Shown: piece by piece, positions 1-5,877 of the stretch | Layout of the letters: every line of letters begins with the position of its first letter | How positions within the stretch are numbered: the first letter of the stretch is position 1 | DNA from: Candidatus Mnemosynella bozhongmuii | GTDB taxonomy: Archaea > Halobacteriota > Archaeoglobi > Mnemosynellales > Mnemosynellaceae | Assembly: GCA_014361165.1 (NCBI GenBank) | Contig: JACIWD010000151.1 | Span: 1-6,017, forward strand | Length of the DNA stretch: 6,017 nucleotides | Direction: 5' to 3' | The notes under the pieces: generated by a model | Seen by the model: only the letters and a program-made list of their open reading frames with translations | Database searches by the model: none | Told to the model about the DNA's origin: nothing | Program-made: the position numbers and the translations under genes

Positions 1-64
1 TTGAAAAAATCTTCGCGAAAACTCTTCCCATCTTTCCTGCTCCACCAACAACGCATATCTTCAT
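1..64 (-). CDS. tyrA: Probable prephenate dehydrogenase (TyrA), N-terminal fragment
   Basis: Only the first 21 codons are in the window; the gene continues past position 1. The peptide starts MKICVVGGAGKMGRVFAKIF, a beta strand followed by a glycine-rich GGAGKMG turn, which is the NAD(P)-binding start of a Rossmann fold. Archaeal TyrA proteins begin in very similar fashion, and the gene directly follows aroE, so prephenate dehydrogenase (prephenate to 4-hydroxyphenylpyruvate, tyrosine synthesis) is the best guess. In some archaea this protein is fused to chorismate mutase and prephenate dehydratase, which cannot be judged here. The start ATG (64-62) overlaps the aroE stop as ATGA, and GGGAGG lies 10 nt upstream, suggesting translational coupling. 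The Rossmann start is clear; the exact enzyme is inferred from context and could be another NAD-dependent dehydrogenase. Confidence 0.6.
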   Translation of the reverse strand, partial: MKICVVGGAGKMGRVFAKIFS

Positions 65-852
65 CTTCTGACGGCCTCCCTGACCGCTTTTTCCATGATT
101 TCAAATGGAGCCTTTCTGCCAAACCATATCTCGAAGTTTAGAGCTCCCTGATGGAGAAGAACGGATATTCCATCAACCGTCTTTGCTCCGGCTTTCTTGG
201 CTTCTCTCAGCAATCTTGTCTCTGGAGGCGAGTAAACGATATCGAGAACTGTCAGCGATTCGTGGAGGTCTTCGGCAAAGAGAAGAGACTCATCACTGTT
301 CATGCCAACCGGAGTTGTGTTTATAAGGATGTCAGCTCTTCTAACAGCTTCCCTGAGATTCTCCACGACCTTCGCTCCGGTTAGAGAGGCGAGCTGATTT
401 GCTCTGTTTCTGCTCCGGTTCCATATCATCAGCTCGACATCCTCGAAAGAGAGGCGAACGGCTATTGCCTTTGCAGAGCCACCCGCACCGAGAATGAGGA
501 TCTTCGAACCCTTTATCTCTGTTCCGCTGCTCTCAATTGCTCTGAGCGCACCGTCACCATCCGTGTTATATCCGAGAATCTCGTCAGAGAACCTGATTGT
601 GTTCACAGCTCCGGAAATTCTCGAAACATCATCCATTTTCCTGGAGATTGAACCCGCAATTTCCTTGTGCGGCATCGTGACATTAAGACCGTGAAACCCG
701 AGGGCATGAGCTCCTCTTATCGCCATCTCCGCATCCTCAACTTCGAAGGGAAGATAGAGTGCATCCATCCCGAGATGCTCGAAAGCGGAACGATACATGA
801 GAGGTGAGAGCGAGTGCTTCACTGGCTTCCCTATGATTCCCAGAATTTTCAT
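61..852 (-). CDS. aroE: Shikimate dehydrogenase (NADP+)
   Basis: Reduces 3-dehydroshikimate to shikimate in the cytoplasmic aromatic amino-acid pathway. With ATG at 852 the protein has 263 residues, normal for the family. The substrate-binding N-domain has SLSP (14-17), NVTMPHK (57-63, with catalytic Lys63), AVNT (82-85) and YNTDGDG (95-101, with catalytic Asp98). The nucleotide-binding domain has GAGGSAKA (122-129) and NRSRNR (145-150), the basic loop expected to read the NADP phosphate. The end has DIVYSPPET (204-212) and LLHQGALNFEIW (232-243), both typical. An in-frame GTG at 873 would add seven residues, but the TATA-like box at 877-883 predicts transcription starting near 855, which favours the ATG at 852 on a nearly leaderless mRNA. 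The stop overlaps the next gene by 4 nt. All key residues are present. Confidence 0.96.
   Translation of the reverse strand: MKILGIIGKPVKHSLSPLMYRSAFEHLGMDALYLPFEVEDAEMAIRGAHALGFHGLNVTMPHKEIAGSISRKMDDVSRISGAVNTIRFSDEILGYNTDGDGALRAIESSGTEIKGSKILILGAGGSAKAIAVRLSFEDVELMIWNRSRNRANQLASLTGAKVVENLREAVRRADILINTTPVGMNSDESLLFAEDLHESLTVLDIVYSPPETRLLREAKKAGAKTVDGISVLLHQGALNFEIWFGRKAPFEIMEKAVREAVRR
75..80 (-). promoter_or_regulatory. Ribosome binding site for the tyrA-like gene
   Basis: GGGAGG on the minus strand, inside the last codons of aroE and 10 nt before the ATG at 64. It supports that start and translation re-initiation after aroE. Confidence 0.6.
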
Positions 853-876
853 GGAAAGAGAATTGGAGGGCACGGG

Positions 877-888
877 ATTTAAAGATGC
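877..888 (-). promoter_or_regulatory. Candidate aroE promoter (TATA-like box)
   Basis: On the minus strand TTTAAAT (883-877) sits about 25-28 nt before the aroE ATG at 852, the usual archaeal TATA-to-start distance for a leaderless mRNA. The upstream BRE bases (GCATC) are weak. Assigned from spacing and base composition only. Confidence 0.45.
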
Positions 889-898
889 CTGATGAAAA

Positions 899-913
899 CC
901 AAAATGTTAAATT
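899..913 (+). promoter_or_regulatory. Candidate mptA promoter (BRE plus TATA-like box)
   Basis: CCAAAATG (899-906) followed by TTAAATT (907-913) resembles an archaeal BRE/TATA pair. Its centre is about 25 nt before the mptA ATG at 935, implying a leaderless transcript; no convincing Shine-Dalgarno lies in between. It is arranged divergently with the aroE box in an 82-bp spacer. Confidence 0.5.
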
Positions 914-934
914 CAGATGAGATGAGCATATAGC

Positions 935-1873
935 ATGCCCCTTCCAGACGTCCAGTCATCGAAACCGGAGATACAGATAAATCTCACAAGAGTTGGAGTG
1001 ACCGATGTTAAAAAGCTTGTTAAGGTTTCAAGAGGAGAGAAGAGGCCCGTAATTTTGATTTCAACCTTCAACATCTTTGTTGACCTTCCGAAAGATAGAA
1101 AGGGCGCAAATCTCTCCAGAAATTTTGAGGCCATAGACGAGGTTCTTGAGGAGAGAACATATGAAGAGGTTGCCGAGATAGAGGAGCTCTGCAGCAAAAT
1201 TTCGGAGGAGCTTCTGAAGAGACATGAATACGCATCAAGGGCAGAGGTTCAGATGAAGAGCGAGTATGTGATAAGAAGGACGACTCCGGTAACAAAAATG
1301 AGCTGTCAGGAAGTTGTCGACATTTTCGCATCTGCTGTTTCCGAGAAGTCTGACGGAAGAATCGTAACAAGGAAATCCATAGGAGCAGAGGTCGTGGGAA
1401 TGACCGCATGCCCCTGCGCACAGGGGATGATGAAGGAGATTGCTGTAAAGAAGCTCAGAGAGCTCGGGATGAAGGATGAGAGCATCGAAGAATTTCTCTC
1501 CTGCGTTCCGATTGCGACGCACAATCAGAGAGGCAGAGGCTTCATCTCAATTGAGGTTGGAGAGAAAGATAAGATTCCATCGCTCGACAGGATAATAGAG
1601 ATAATCGAGGATTCGATGAGTTCGAGAATTTACGAGCTTCTGAAGAGGAAGGACGAGGCAAATGTTGTCATGGAGGCTCACAGGAATCCAAAGTTTGTTG
1701 AGGATTGTGTCAGAGAGATGGCAAGAAGAGTTGTTGAGGAGTTTCCGGAGCTATCCGATGATGCGATCATCACGATAAAGCAGATTAATGAGGAGAGCAT
1801 TCACAGGCACAATGCATTTGCGGAGAAGATCACAACAATGGGAGAGCTCAGAAGAGAGCTGAAAAGCTCATGA
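935..1873 (+). CDS. mptA: GTP cyclohydrolase IV (MptA), methanopterin pathway
   Basis: Predicted Fe(II)-dependent GTP cyclohydrolase of the MptA/FolE2 family, which converts GTP to 7,8-dihydroneopterin 2',3'-cyclic phosphate, the first pterin step toward tetrahydromethanopterin. The 312-residue length fits archaeal MptA. Family signatures include the N-terminal PDVQ and INLTRVGVT (15-23), VDLPKDRKGANLSRNFEAID (49-68), GMTACPCAQ (155-163, a Cys-Pro-Cys turn where the family places a metal-site cysteine), ATHNQRGRG (194-202, with His196) and ESIHRHNAFAE (287-297, with His290 and His292). The His residues match those considered important in archaeal MptA. The start at 935 fits both the family N-terminus and the promoter spacing. 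The stop overlaps the next ATG as ATGA, so the downstream PLD-like gene is probably co-transcribed. The gene indicates an organism that makes methanopterin rather than folate only. Confidence 0.93.
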   Translation: MPLPDVQSSKPEIQINLTRVGVTDVKKLVKVSRGEKRPVILISTFNIFVDLPKDRKGANLSRNFEAIDEVLEERTYEEVAEIEELCSKISEELLKRHEYASRAEVQMKSEYVIRRTTPVTKMSCQEVVDIFASAVSEKSDGRIVTRKSIGAEVVGMTACPCAQGMMKEIAVKKLRELGMKDESIEEFLSCVPIATHNQRGRGFISIEVGEKDKIPSLDRIIEIIEDSMSSRIYELLKRKDEANVVMEAHRNPKFVEDCVREMARRVVEEFPELSDDAIITIKQINEESIHRHNAFAEKITTMGELRRELKSS

Positions 1874-3471
1874 GGGTCTCTCGACTTCTCATCTTCTTCT
1901 TCATTCTTCTCCTCTTCCTTCCTGTCTCCGCAGAGCTTCTGATATCTGAGGTTGCCCCGAATACATATGGCCCTTATGATGAGGATGAATTCATCAGGAT
2001 TCTCTGTCTGAACAGAACTGAGAACCTCGGGGATTACTCTCTGAGCGATCTTGAGGAAACCGTGAATCTTCCGCCCATCATTCTCAAACCGGGAGAATCT
2101 GTTTATCTCACGAGAAATGCAACCCTTTTCAGGAAATACATGCGAGAGGATGCTGTTGAAATTCCGCTTCCAAGACTCTCGAACAGTGGAGATGAGCTTC
2201 TCCTCTTAAAAGGATCTGAAGTTGTTGATGCTGTCAGATACGGTGAGAGCAGAGAGATTGAGGGATGGAGGGGAGAGCCTCTTGACGTTCCGCGGGAAGG
2301 AGAGATTCTGAAGAGATGGAATGGCGACACCGATGGAAGAGAGGACTGGGAAGGGGAGAGACCCTTCTACATCGGTCAGTCCGAGTTCTCAACAGTTAGA
2401 TCTCAGGGCAGTGTTCTCTGCTTCACAACCCGGAGCTCTCTCGAAGTTCTTCTTGATCTTCTTGAAGAGGCCAGAAACTCGGTCTGTGTCGCAACATATC
2501 TCTTCGATCATCCTCTCATAGCAGAGAAGCTGAGAGAGCTCTCGGAAAGAGGAGTTAAAGTCAGAATTCTTGTTGAGGGAGATCCAGCAGGAGGCTTCGA
2601 AGCATCTGAATCTCTCAGGATGGTTTCAGAGAGCTCTGAAGTGAGGATCATGAGCTCCGAAAAGCTCAGAGACCGGTACAGATTCATGCATGCAAAGTGT
2701 GTGGTGATTGATGGAAAAAGAGCTCTCATAACAACCGAGAATCTGAATGAGAAAGGATTTCCTGTGGAAGAGGGAAATGTGGGATGGGGAGTTGTGATAT
2801 CAGGAGAGGGAGCGGAATTCCTTCAGAGGGTCTTTGAAGATGACTGGAACGGATATGATGTCAGAGAATTCAGCGAAAGAGGAGTGGAGATGAAATTTGA
2901 GGGTGAGTATGAGGGAGGAGGCGAGGGATTTTTCTCATGCTCTGCAACCTATGAGGTTTTCGTCCTGCCGGATTCTGAATTTTCGGTCTTTCTGAAGGGA
3001 ATTGATGAAGCAGATGAATTTCTTTATCTGGAACAGCAGTATATTGAGAGAGATGGAACACTGATGAGGGAAATTCTCAGGAAGGCTTCAGAAGGTCTTG
3101 AAGTCAGGATTCTTCTCAATGATGATGAGGGGAACAGAATAACAAAGGAGTATCTCGAGGAGATCTCGAAAAGAGAGGGCCTTGACCTTGAGGTGAGGCT
3201 TCTTGAAAATCTCCACACAAAGGCAATCGTCTCTGAGAATTTCGTTATCATCACAAGCGCCAACATGAATGATGAGTCAATTCTTCTGAACAGAGAGGCA
3301 GGAGTGATTCTTTACGGAGAGCCTGCGAAGTTCTTCAGAGAGGTTTTCGAAGAGGACTGGAGCAGAGCGAAGAGTTTTAATGACGGGATGAGCGCTGCCA
3401 TAAAGCTCTCCTCTGGAGTTCTCATAGCCCTTATCATCCTTCTCATCAGACACTTTCTGATTTTGCGTTAA
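1870..3471 (+). CDS. Exported, membrane-anchored phospholipase D-like protein with lamin-tail-like domain
   Basis: A 533-residue protein that should sit outside the cytoplasmic membrane. Residues 1-21 form a signal peptide: MRVSR, a hydrophobic core, then PVSA with likely cleavage after Ala21. Residues about 22-130 (LLISEVAPN, then DEFIRI, LKPGESVYLTR, SGDELLLL) look like the beta-rich lamin-tail domain (LTD) found in surface hydrolases. Two PLD-fold halves follow at about 181-330 and 360-495. The first has a full HKD motif (His274, Lys276, Asp281, then TTEN ending at Asn291). The second has HTK (His449, Lys451) and TSAN (462-465) but no aspartate. A helix at about 514-531 is a likely C-terminal membrane anchor. 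PLD-superfamily enzymes cleave phosphodiesters in lipids or nucleic acids; the substrate cannot be told here. It follows mptA with a 4-nt overlap and no strong ribosome site, and the signal peptide begins at this ATG, supporting the start. The LTD call is less certain than the PLD call. Confidence 0.88.
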   Translation: MRVSRLLIFFFILLLFLPVSAELLISEVAPNTYGPYDEDEFIRILCLNRTENLGDYSLSDLEETVNLPPIILKPGESVYLTRNATLFRKYMREDAVEIPLPRLSNSGDELLLLKGSEVVDAVRYGESREIEGWRGEPLDVPREGEILKRWNGDTDGREDWEGERPFYIGQSEFSTVRSQGSVLCFTTRSSLEVLLDLLEEARNSVCVATYLFDHPLIAEKLRELSERGVKVRILVEGDPAGGFEASESLRMVSESSEVRIMSSEKLRDRYRFMHAKCVVIDGKRALITTENLNEKGFPVEEGNVGWGVVISGEGAEFLQRVFEDDWNGYDVREFSERGVEMKFEGEYEGGGEGFFSCSATYEVFVLPDSEFSVFLKGIDEADEFLYLEQQYIERDGTLMREILRKASEGLEVRILLNDDEGNRITKEYLEEISKREGLDLEVRLLENLHTKAIVSENFVIITSANMNDESILLNREAGVILYGEPAKFFREVFEEDWSRAKSFNDGMSAAIKLSSGVLIALIILLIRHFLILR

Positions 3472-3478
3472 TTTTAAG
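3471..3478 (+). promoter_or_regulatory. Weak TATA-like candidate upstream of the MBL gene
   Basis: ATTTTAAG directly after the PLD-like stop codon. A start about 25 nt downstream would fall near 3499, at the first paired bases of the hairpin, leaving a leader of about 75 nt before the ATG at 3575. No good BRE is visible, so this is tentative. Confidence 0.25.
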
Positions 3479-3491
3479 ATGTATGAGAGAG

Positions 3492-3562
3492 AAAAAGAGG
3501 TTGAGAAATGGTGCTATCCATCCCCTCGAGCCCCGCCATTTCTCACCTTATTTTTACTTTTT
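3492..3562 (+). terminator. Hairpin plus T-rich tract: terminator or leader attenuator
   Basis: A perfect 10-bp stem, TGAGAAATGG (3502-3511) with CCATTTCTCA (3536-3545), is extended by two G-C pairs (3499-3500 with 3546-3547) around one bulged T. The loop is 24 nt and contains CTCGAG. The 3' arm runs straight into TTATTTTTACTTTTT (3548-3562), and the 5' arm is preceded by AAAAA (3492-3496), so A-U pairing could extend the stem and the element could work in both directions. It may end the mptA-PLD transcript. Because it lies only 12 nt before the MBL start, it could also control that gene. The structure is seen in sequence; its function is inferred. Confidence 0.5.
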
Positions 3563-3568
3563 GGAGGG
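3563..3568 (+). promoter_or_regulatory. Ribosome binding site that fixes the MBL start at 3575
   Basis: GGAGGG ends 6 nt before ATG 3575. It decides for this start over the in-frame ATG at 3479, whose extra 32 codons run through the hairpin and T-rich tract and resemble no MBL N-terminus. Confidence 0.75.
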
Positions 3569-3574
3569 TCTCGC

Positions 3575-4179
3575 ATGATTGACTTTGAGATTCTGCTTAA
3601 AGGCGAGCTTGTCAGAAAGGGAGAGAGAATTCTCTATGCTTCCTCAACTGTTGTTTTCATCGATGACGGCATTTTCGTTATAGCTGATACGGGAAGCGAG
3701 GATAAGAGAGGAGAGCTACTGGAGAGGATGAGAGAGATCGGAATCTCCGAGAATGAGATTGATGTTGTCTTCAACACCCATGCACACAGAGACCACACCG
3801 GAAACAACGTGATTTTCAGAAATGCGAGAATTCTGGCTCCGGAAGGAGAGCACAGAAATATTCCAAGAGCGAGATCTCTCCGGAGAGAATTTCCGAAAAT
3901 CTCAGAATTCTGAAAACTCCAGGCCACACCTGGAATCACGCATCCCTGATGATAGAGGACAGAATCTGCTGTGCGGGAGATGCAATCCCAACGCCTGAGA
4001 ATCTCAGAGAATGGGTCCCTCCGAGAATCAATGTTTCAGAAGAGCTTGCTGTTGAGAGCATGAGAAGGATTGTGGAGAGCTCTGAACTCATAATTCCCGG
4101 GCATGACGGAATTGTTGAGAAAGAGAAAGTAAACAGCTGGTTGAAATCTCAGAGCTCGCGGAAGGAGTTGAAGAAATAA
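3575..4179 (+). pseudogene. MBL-fold metallo-hydrolase, interrupted by a frameshift
   Basis: A small metallo-beta-lactamase superfamily hydrolase split over two frames. From ATG 3575, frame one carries the N-terminal strands (VFIDDGIFVIADTG) and the metal motif THAHRDH (His69, His71, Asp73, His74; codons at 3779-3796), then stops at 3911-3913. Frame two, open from before this point, continues with ISENLRILKTPGHT (His codon 3925-3927), CCAGDAI (Asp codon 3979-3981) and IIPGHDG (His codon 4102-4104), and ends at 4177-4179. Joined, the protein has about 200 residues with all expected metal ligands, so the break is recent, a sequencing error, or bypassed by recoding. The shift must occur at about 3860-3890; two surplus bases (or one missing base) explain it. 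Substrate unknown; the family includes thiolesterases, lactonases and nucleases. The last 31 nt overlap the convergent thiD gene. Confidence 0.8.
3875..3888. repeat. 14-bp perfect palindrome at the frameshift site
   Basis: TCTCTCCGGAGAGA is its own reverse complement and consists of short CT and GA dinucleotide runs. It lies inside the interval where the MBL reading frame changes. Gain of one dinucleotide unit would give exactly the observed change of frame. Confidence 0.7.
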
Positions 4180-5270
4180 ATGAGATGCTGATCTGAGAAT
4201 CTTCTGAACCTTTTCTCAAGATCTCCAGAGGCTTTCTCCGAATCAAGAATGATTGCAAATGACGTGCCCGCGTCTGAGAGGACTTTTCTTGCAATCTCTG
4301 AATTGAGAGATACCGAAATCCCTCCTCGTGAGAATCTGACCTCAAGGAAATCCTCAGAGAAAAATCCTGGAAGTTTCGCGACAACAGAGAGACCCTCTGG
4401 AAATTTTTTTCTGAGAAGTTCCTCACTGTTCAGAATCTCCTCAAAAATCCTCCATCTTTCAGCAGGAATTTCAAGCCAGGCAACCGGATTGACGGGACAT
4501 TCGCCGGAACCGACACGAGAGCCGTGAAAAATTGAGATTCTCGTGAATTCCCTTGCTCTTCTCACTGCTTCCTCGAGCTCAAATCCTCTTGCCAGAAGAG
4601 CCGTGATTCCGGCAGAGAGAGTGCATCCCGTGCCATGAGAGCATCCGGAAAGTCTTGAGGAATGAAAAATTCTGAAGCTTTCATTGAAATAAAGAAGGTC
4701 TGAGGGATCTCCGCTGAGATGACCCCCCTTTATCAGAACCGCTCCAGCCCCGAGCTCCCGGCATATTATTTCTGCTGATTTCTTCATGTCCTCGACGCCC
4801 CTTATTTTAACTCCGCTCAGAACCTCTGCTTCAGGAATGTTCGGAGTTATCAGAGATGAGAGTGGTATGAGCTCCTCTTTTAGAGCTCTTAGCCCCTCTT
4901 CTCTCAGAAGCTCTGCCCCGGTAGTTGCTCTGAGCACGGGATCTATGACGAGAGGAATTTTCTGCTTCCTGAAGAACCCGGCAGCAACCTCAATGAGTTC
5001 TGAAGAAAAGAGCATTCCGGTTTTGGCAGCTGAAACATGGAAGTCCTCAAATATTGCTTCCAGCTGAGCTCTCAGAGCCTCTGGAGGAACTTCAAAAACA
5101 GATTTCACCTCTTTTGTGTTCTGAGCCGTGACAGAGGTTATTGCGACGAGAGGATGAACCCCCAGAGCAGAGAAGGTTCTGATATCCGCAGATATTCCTG
5201 CTCCGCCTCCACTGTCGCTTCCCGCTACTGTCAGAGCACATTCAGTCCTCTTTTTCTCTGAAGAACTCAT
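4149..5270 (-). CDS. thiD: HMP/HMP-phosphate kinase ThiD with atypical C-terminal extension
   Basis: Phosphorylates hydroxymethylpyrimidine and its monophosphate to HMP-PP, the pyrimidine half of thiamin. Residues about 11-262 are a complete ThiD of the ribokinase fold: AGSDSGGGAGI (16-26), SVTAQNT (46-52), KTGML (83-87), DPVL (110-113), TPNIPEAE (142-149), IKGGH (180-184) and the anion-hole/catalytic HGTGCTLSA (212-220, with Cys216). VNPVAWLE (260-267) then leads into about 105 extra residues. Many archaeal ThiD proteins end in a roughly 170-residue ThiN thiamin-phosphate synthase domain; here the tail starts similarly (ERWRIFEEI, later a PE and LPG) but is short and lacks the ThiN glycine-rich FGASSH-type motif. 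It is thus perhaps a decayed ThiN, or an unrelated domain. The start at 5270 is 29 nt inside thiE, with GAGGG 9 nt upstream, so translation is probably coupled. The 3' end overlaps the convergent MBL gene by 31 nt. Confidence 0.93.
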   Translation of the reverse strand: MSSSEKKRTECALTVAGSDSGGGAGISADIRTFSALGVHPLVAITSVTAQNTKEVKSVFEVPPEALRAQLEAIFEDFHVSAAKTGMLFSSELIEVAAGFFRKQKIPLVIDPVLRATTGAELLREEGLRALKEELIPLSSLITPNIPEAEVLSGVKIRGVEDMKKSAEIICRELGAGAVLIKGGHLSGDPSDLLYFNESFRIFHSSRLSGCSHGTGCTLSAGITALLARGFELEEAVRRAREFTRISIFHGSRVGSGECPVNPVAWLEIPAERWRIFEEILNSEELLRKKFPEGLSVVAKLPGFFSEDFLEVRFSRGGISVSLNSEIARKVLSDAGTSFAIILDSEKASGDLEKRFRRFSDQHLIYFFNSFREL

Positions 5271-5877
5271 CTATTATTTCCCTCATCCTTCTTGTCGCCT
5301 CTTCTATATTCTCCGCTCCCATGATTGCGGAGATGACTGCAACTCCGTGAGCTCCTCTGCGAAGAACCTCCAGAACATTCTCATGGTTTATTCCACCGAT
5401 TGCAACAACAGGAATTCTCACCCTTCTGACAACTTTCTGAAGACCATCAATGCCGAGGAACTCTGCATCACTCTTTGTTGAAGTTGGAAAGACTGCTCCA
5501 GCACCGATGTAATCGGCTCCTCCTTTCTCGGCTTCGAGGGCTTCCTGGACAGAGCTTGCTGAGACTCCAAAAATGAGATCCGGTGCGATTTCTCTTGCTA
5601 TCTCAATCTGCATGTCTTCCTGACCGAGATGAGCTCCATCAGCATCAACAGCAAGTGCAACATCCACCCTGTCGTTCACAAAGAAGAGAGCATCATATTC
5701 TTCTGTGAGCTTCCTCAGCTTCTTTCCAACTTCAATCATCTTCCTCGTGGGCGCATTCTTCATTCTGAGCTGTATTGCGGTTGCCCCACCTTTCAGAGCC
5801 TTTTCAGTCCCCTCAACCTCATCCGCAAGCCTTCCATCGGTTATAACATAGAGCCTCAATCTCTTCTCAAGCCTCAA
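5242..5877 (-). CDS. thiE: Thiamin-phosphate synthase ThiE
   Basis: Joins HMP-PP and thiazole phosphate to thiamin phosphate, releasing pyrophosphate, in a TIM-barrel fold. The 211-residue length is typical. Family motifs in order: LYVITDG (9-15), IQLRMK (35-40, substrate pyrophosphate contacts), FVNDRVDVA (66-74), GAHLGQED (81-88), GVSASS (104-109), YIGAGAVFPTSTK (123-135), AIGGI (159-163) and GVAVISAI (178-185). The start is a TTG at 5877, chosen because GAGGG lies 9 nt upstream (5891-5887); an internal TTG at 5859 (giving MRLYVITDG) is a possible alternative. No ATG is available near the N-terminus. The gene overlaps thiM by 11 nt and thiD by 29 nt, so it sits in the middle of a thiM-thiE-thiD operon. 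All expected motifs are intact. Confidence 0.95.
   Translation of the reverse strand: MRLEKRLRLYVITDGRLADEVEGTEKALKGGATAIQLRMKNAPTRKMIEVGKKLRKLTEEYDALFFVNDRVDVALAVDADGAHLGQEDMQIEIAREIAPDLIFGVSASSVQEALEAEKGGADYIGAGAVFPTSTKSDAEFLGIDGLQKVVRRVRIPVVAIGGINHENVLEVLRRGAHGVAVISAIMGAENIEEATRRMREIIDEFFREKED
5280..5284 (-). promoter_or_regulatory. Ribosome binding site for thiD
   Basis: GAGGG on the minus strand, inside the end of thiE and 9 nt before the thiD ATG at 5270. The same motif and spacing precede thiE, which supports both starts. Confidence 0.5.

Noticed and set aside
853..873. GTG at 873 as the aroE start
   Set aside because: It lies before the transcription start predicted from the TATA-like box, and the family N-terminus begins at the ATG at 852.
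1068..1524. Long antisense open frames over mptA (and similar ones over other genes)
   Set aside because: They show no recognisable motifs and are explained by the purine-rich codon bias of the opposite genes.
3479..3562. A C/D-box or H/ACA small RNA in the intergenic gap
   Set aside because: No convincing C, D, C', D' boxes or ACA tail could be found; the hairpin plus T-tract fits a terminator or attenuator better.
3479..3574. Upstream in-frame ATG at 3479 as an alternative start of the MBL protein
   Set aside because: It has no ribosome site, its 32 extra codons pass through the hairpin and T-rich tract, and the strong GGAGGG at 3563-3568 marks ATG 3575.
4113..4138. Pyrimidine-rich minus-strand tract after thiD as its terminator
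   Set aside because: It has short T runs (TTT, CTTT) and no supporting hairpin, and it is simply the antisense of purine-rich MBL codons.
4249..5261. Plus-strand open frames opposite thiD
   Set aside because: They have Ser/Arg-rich low-information translations lacking ribosome sites; the minus-strand ThiD motifs account for the DNA.
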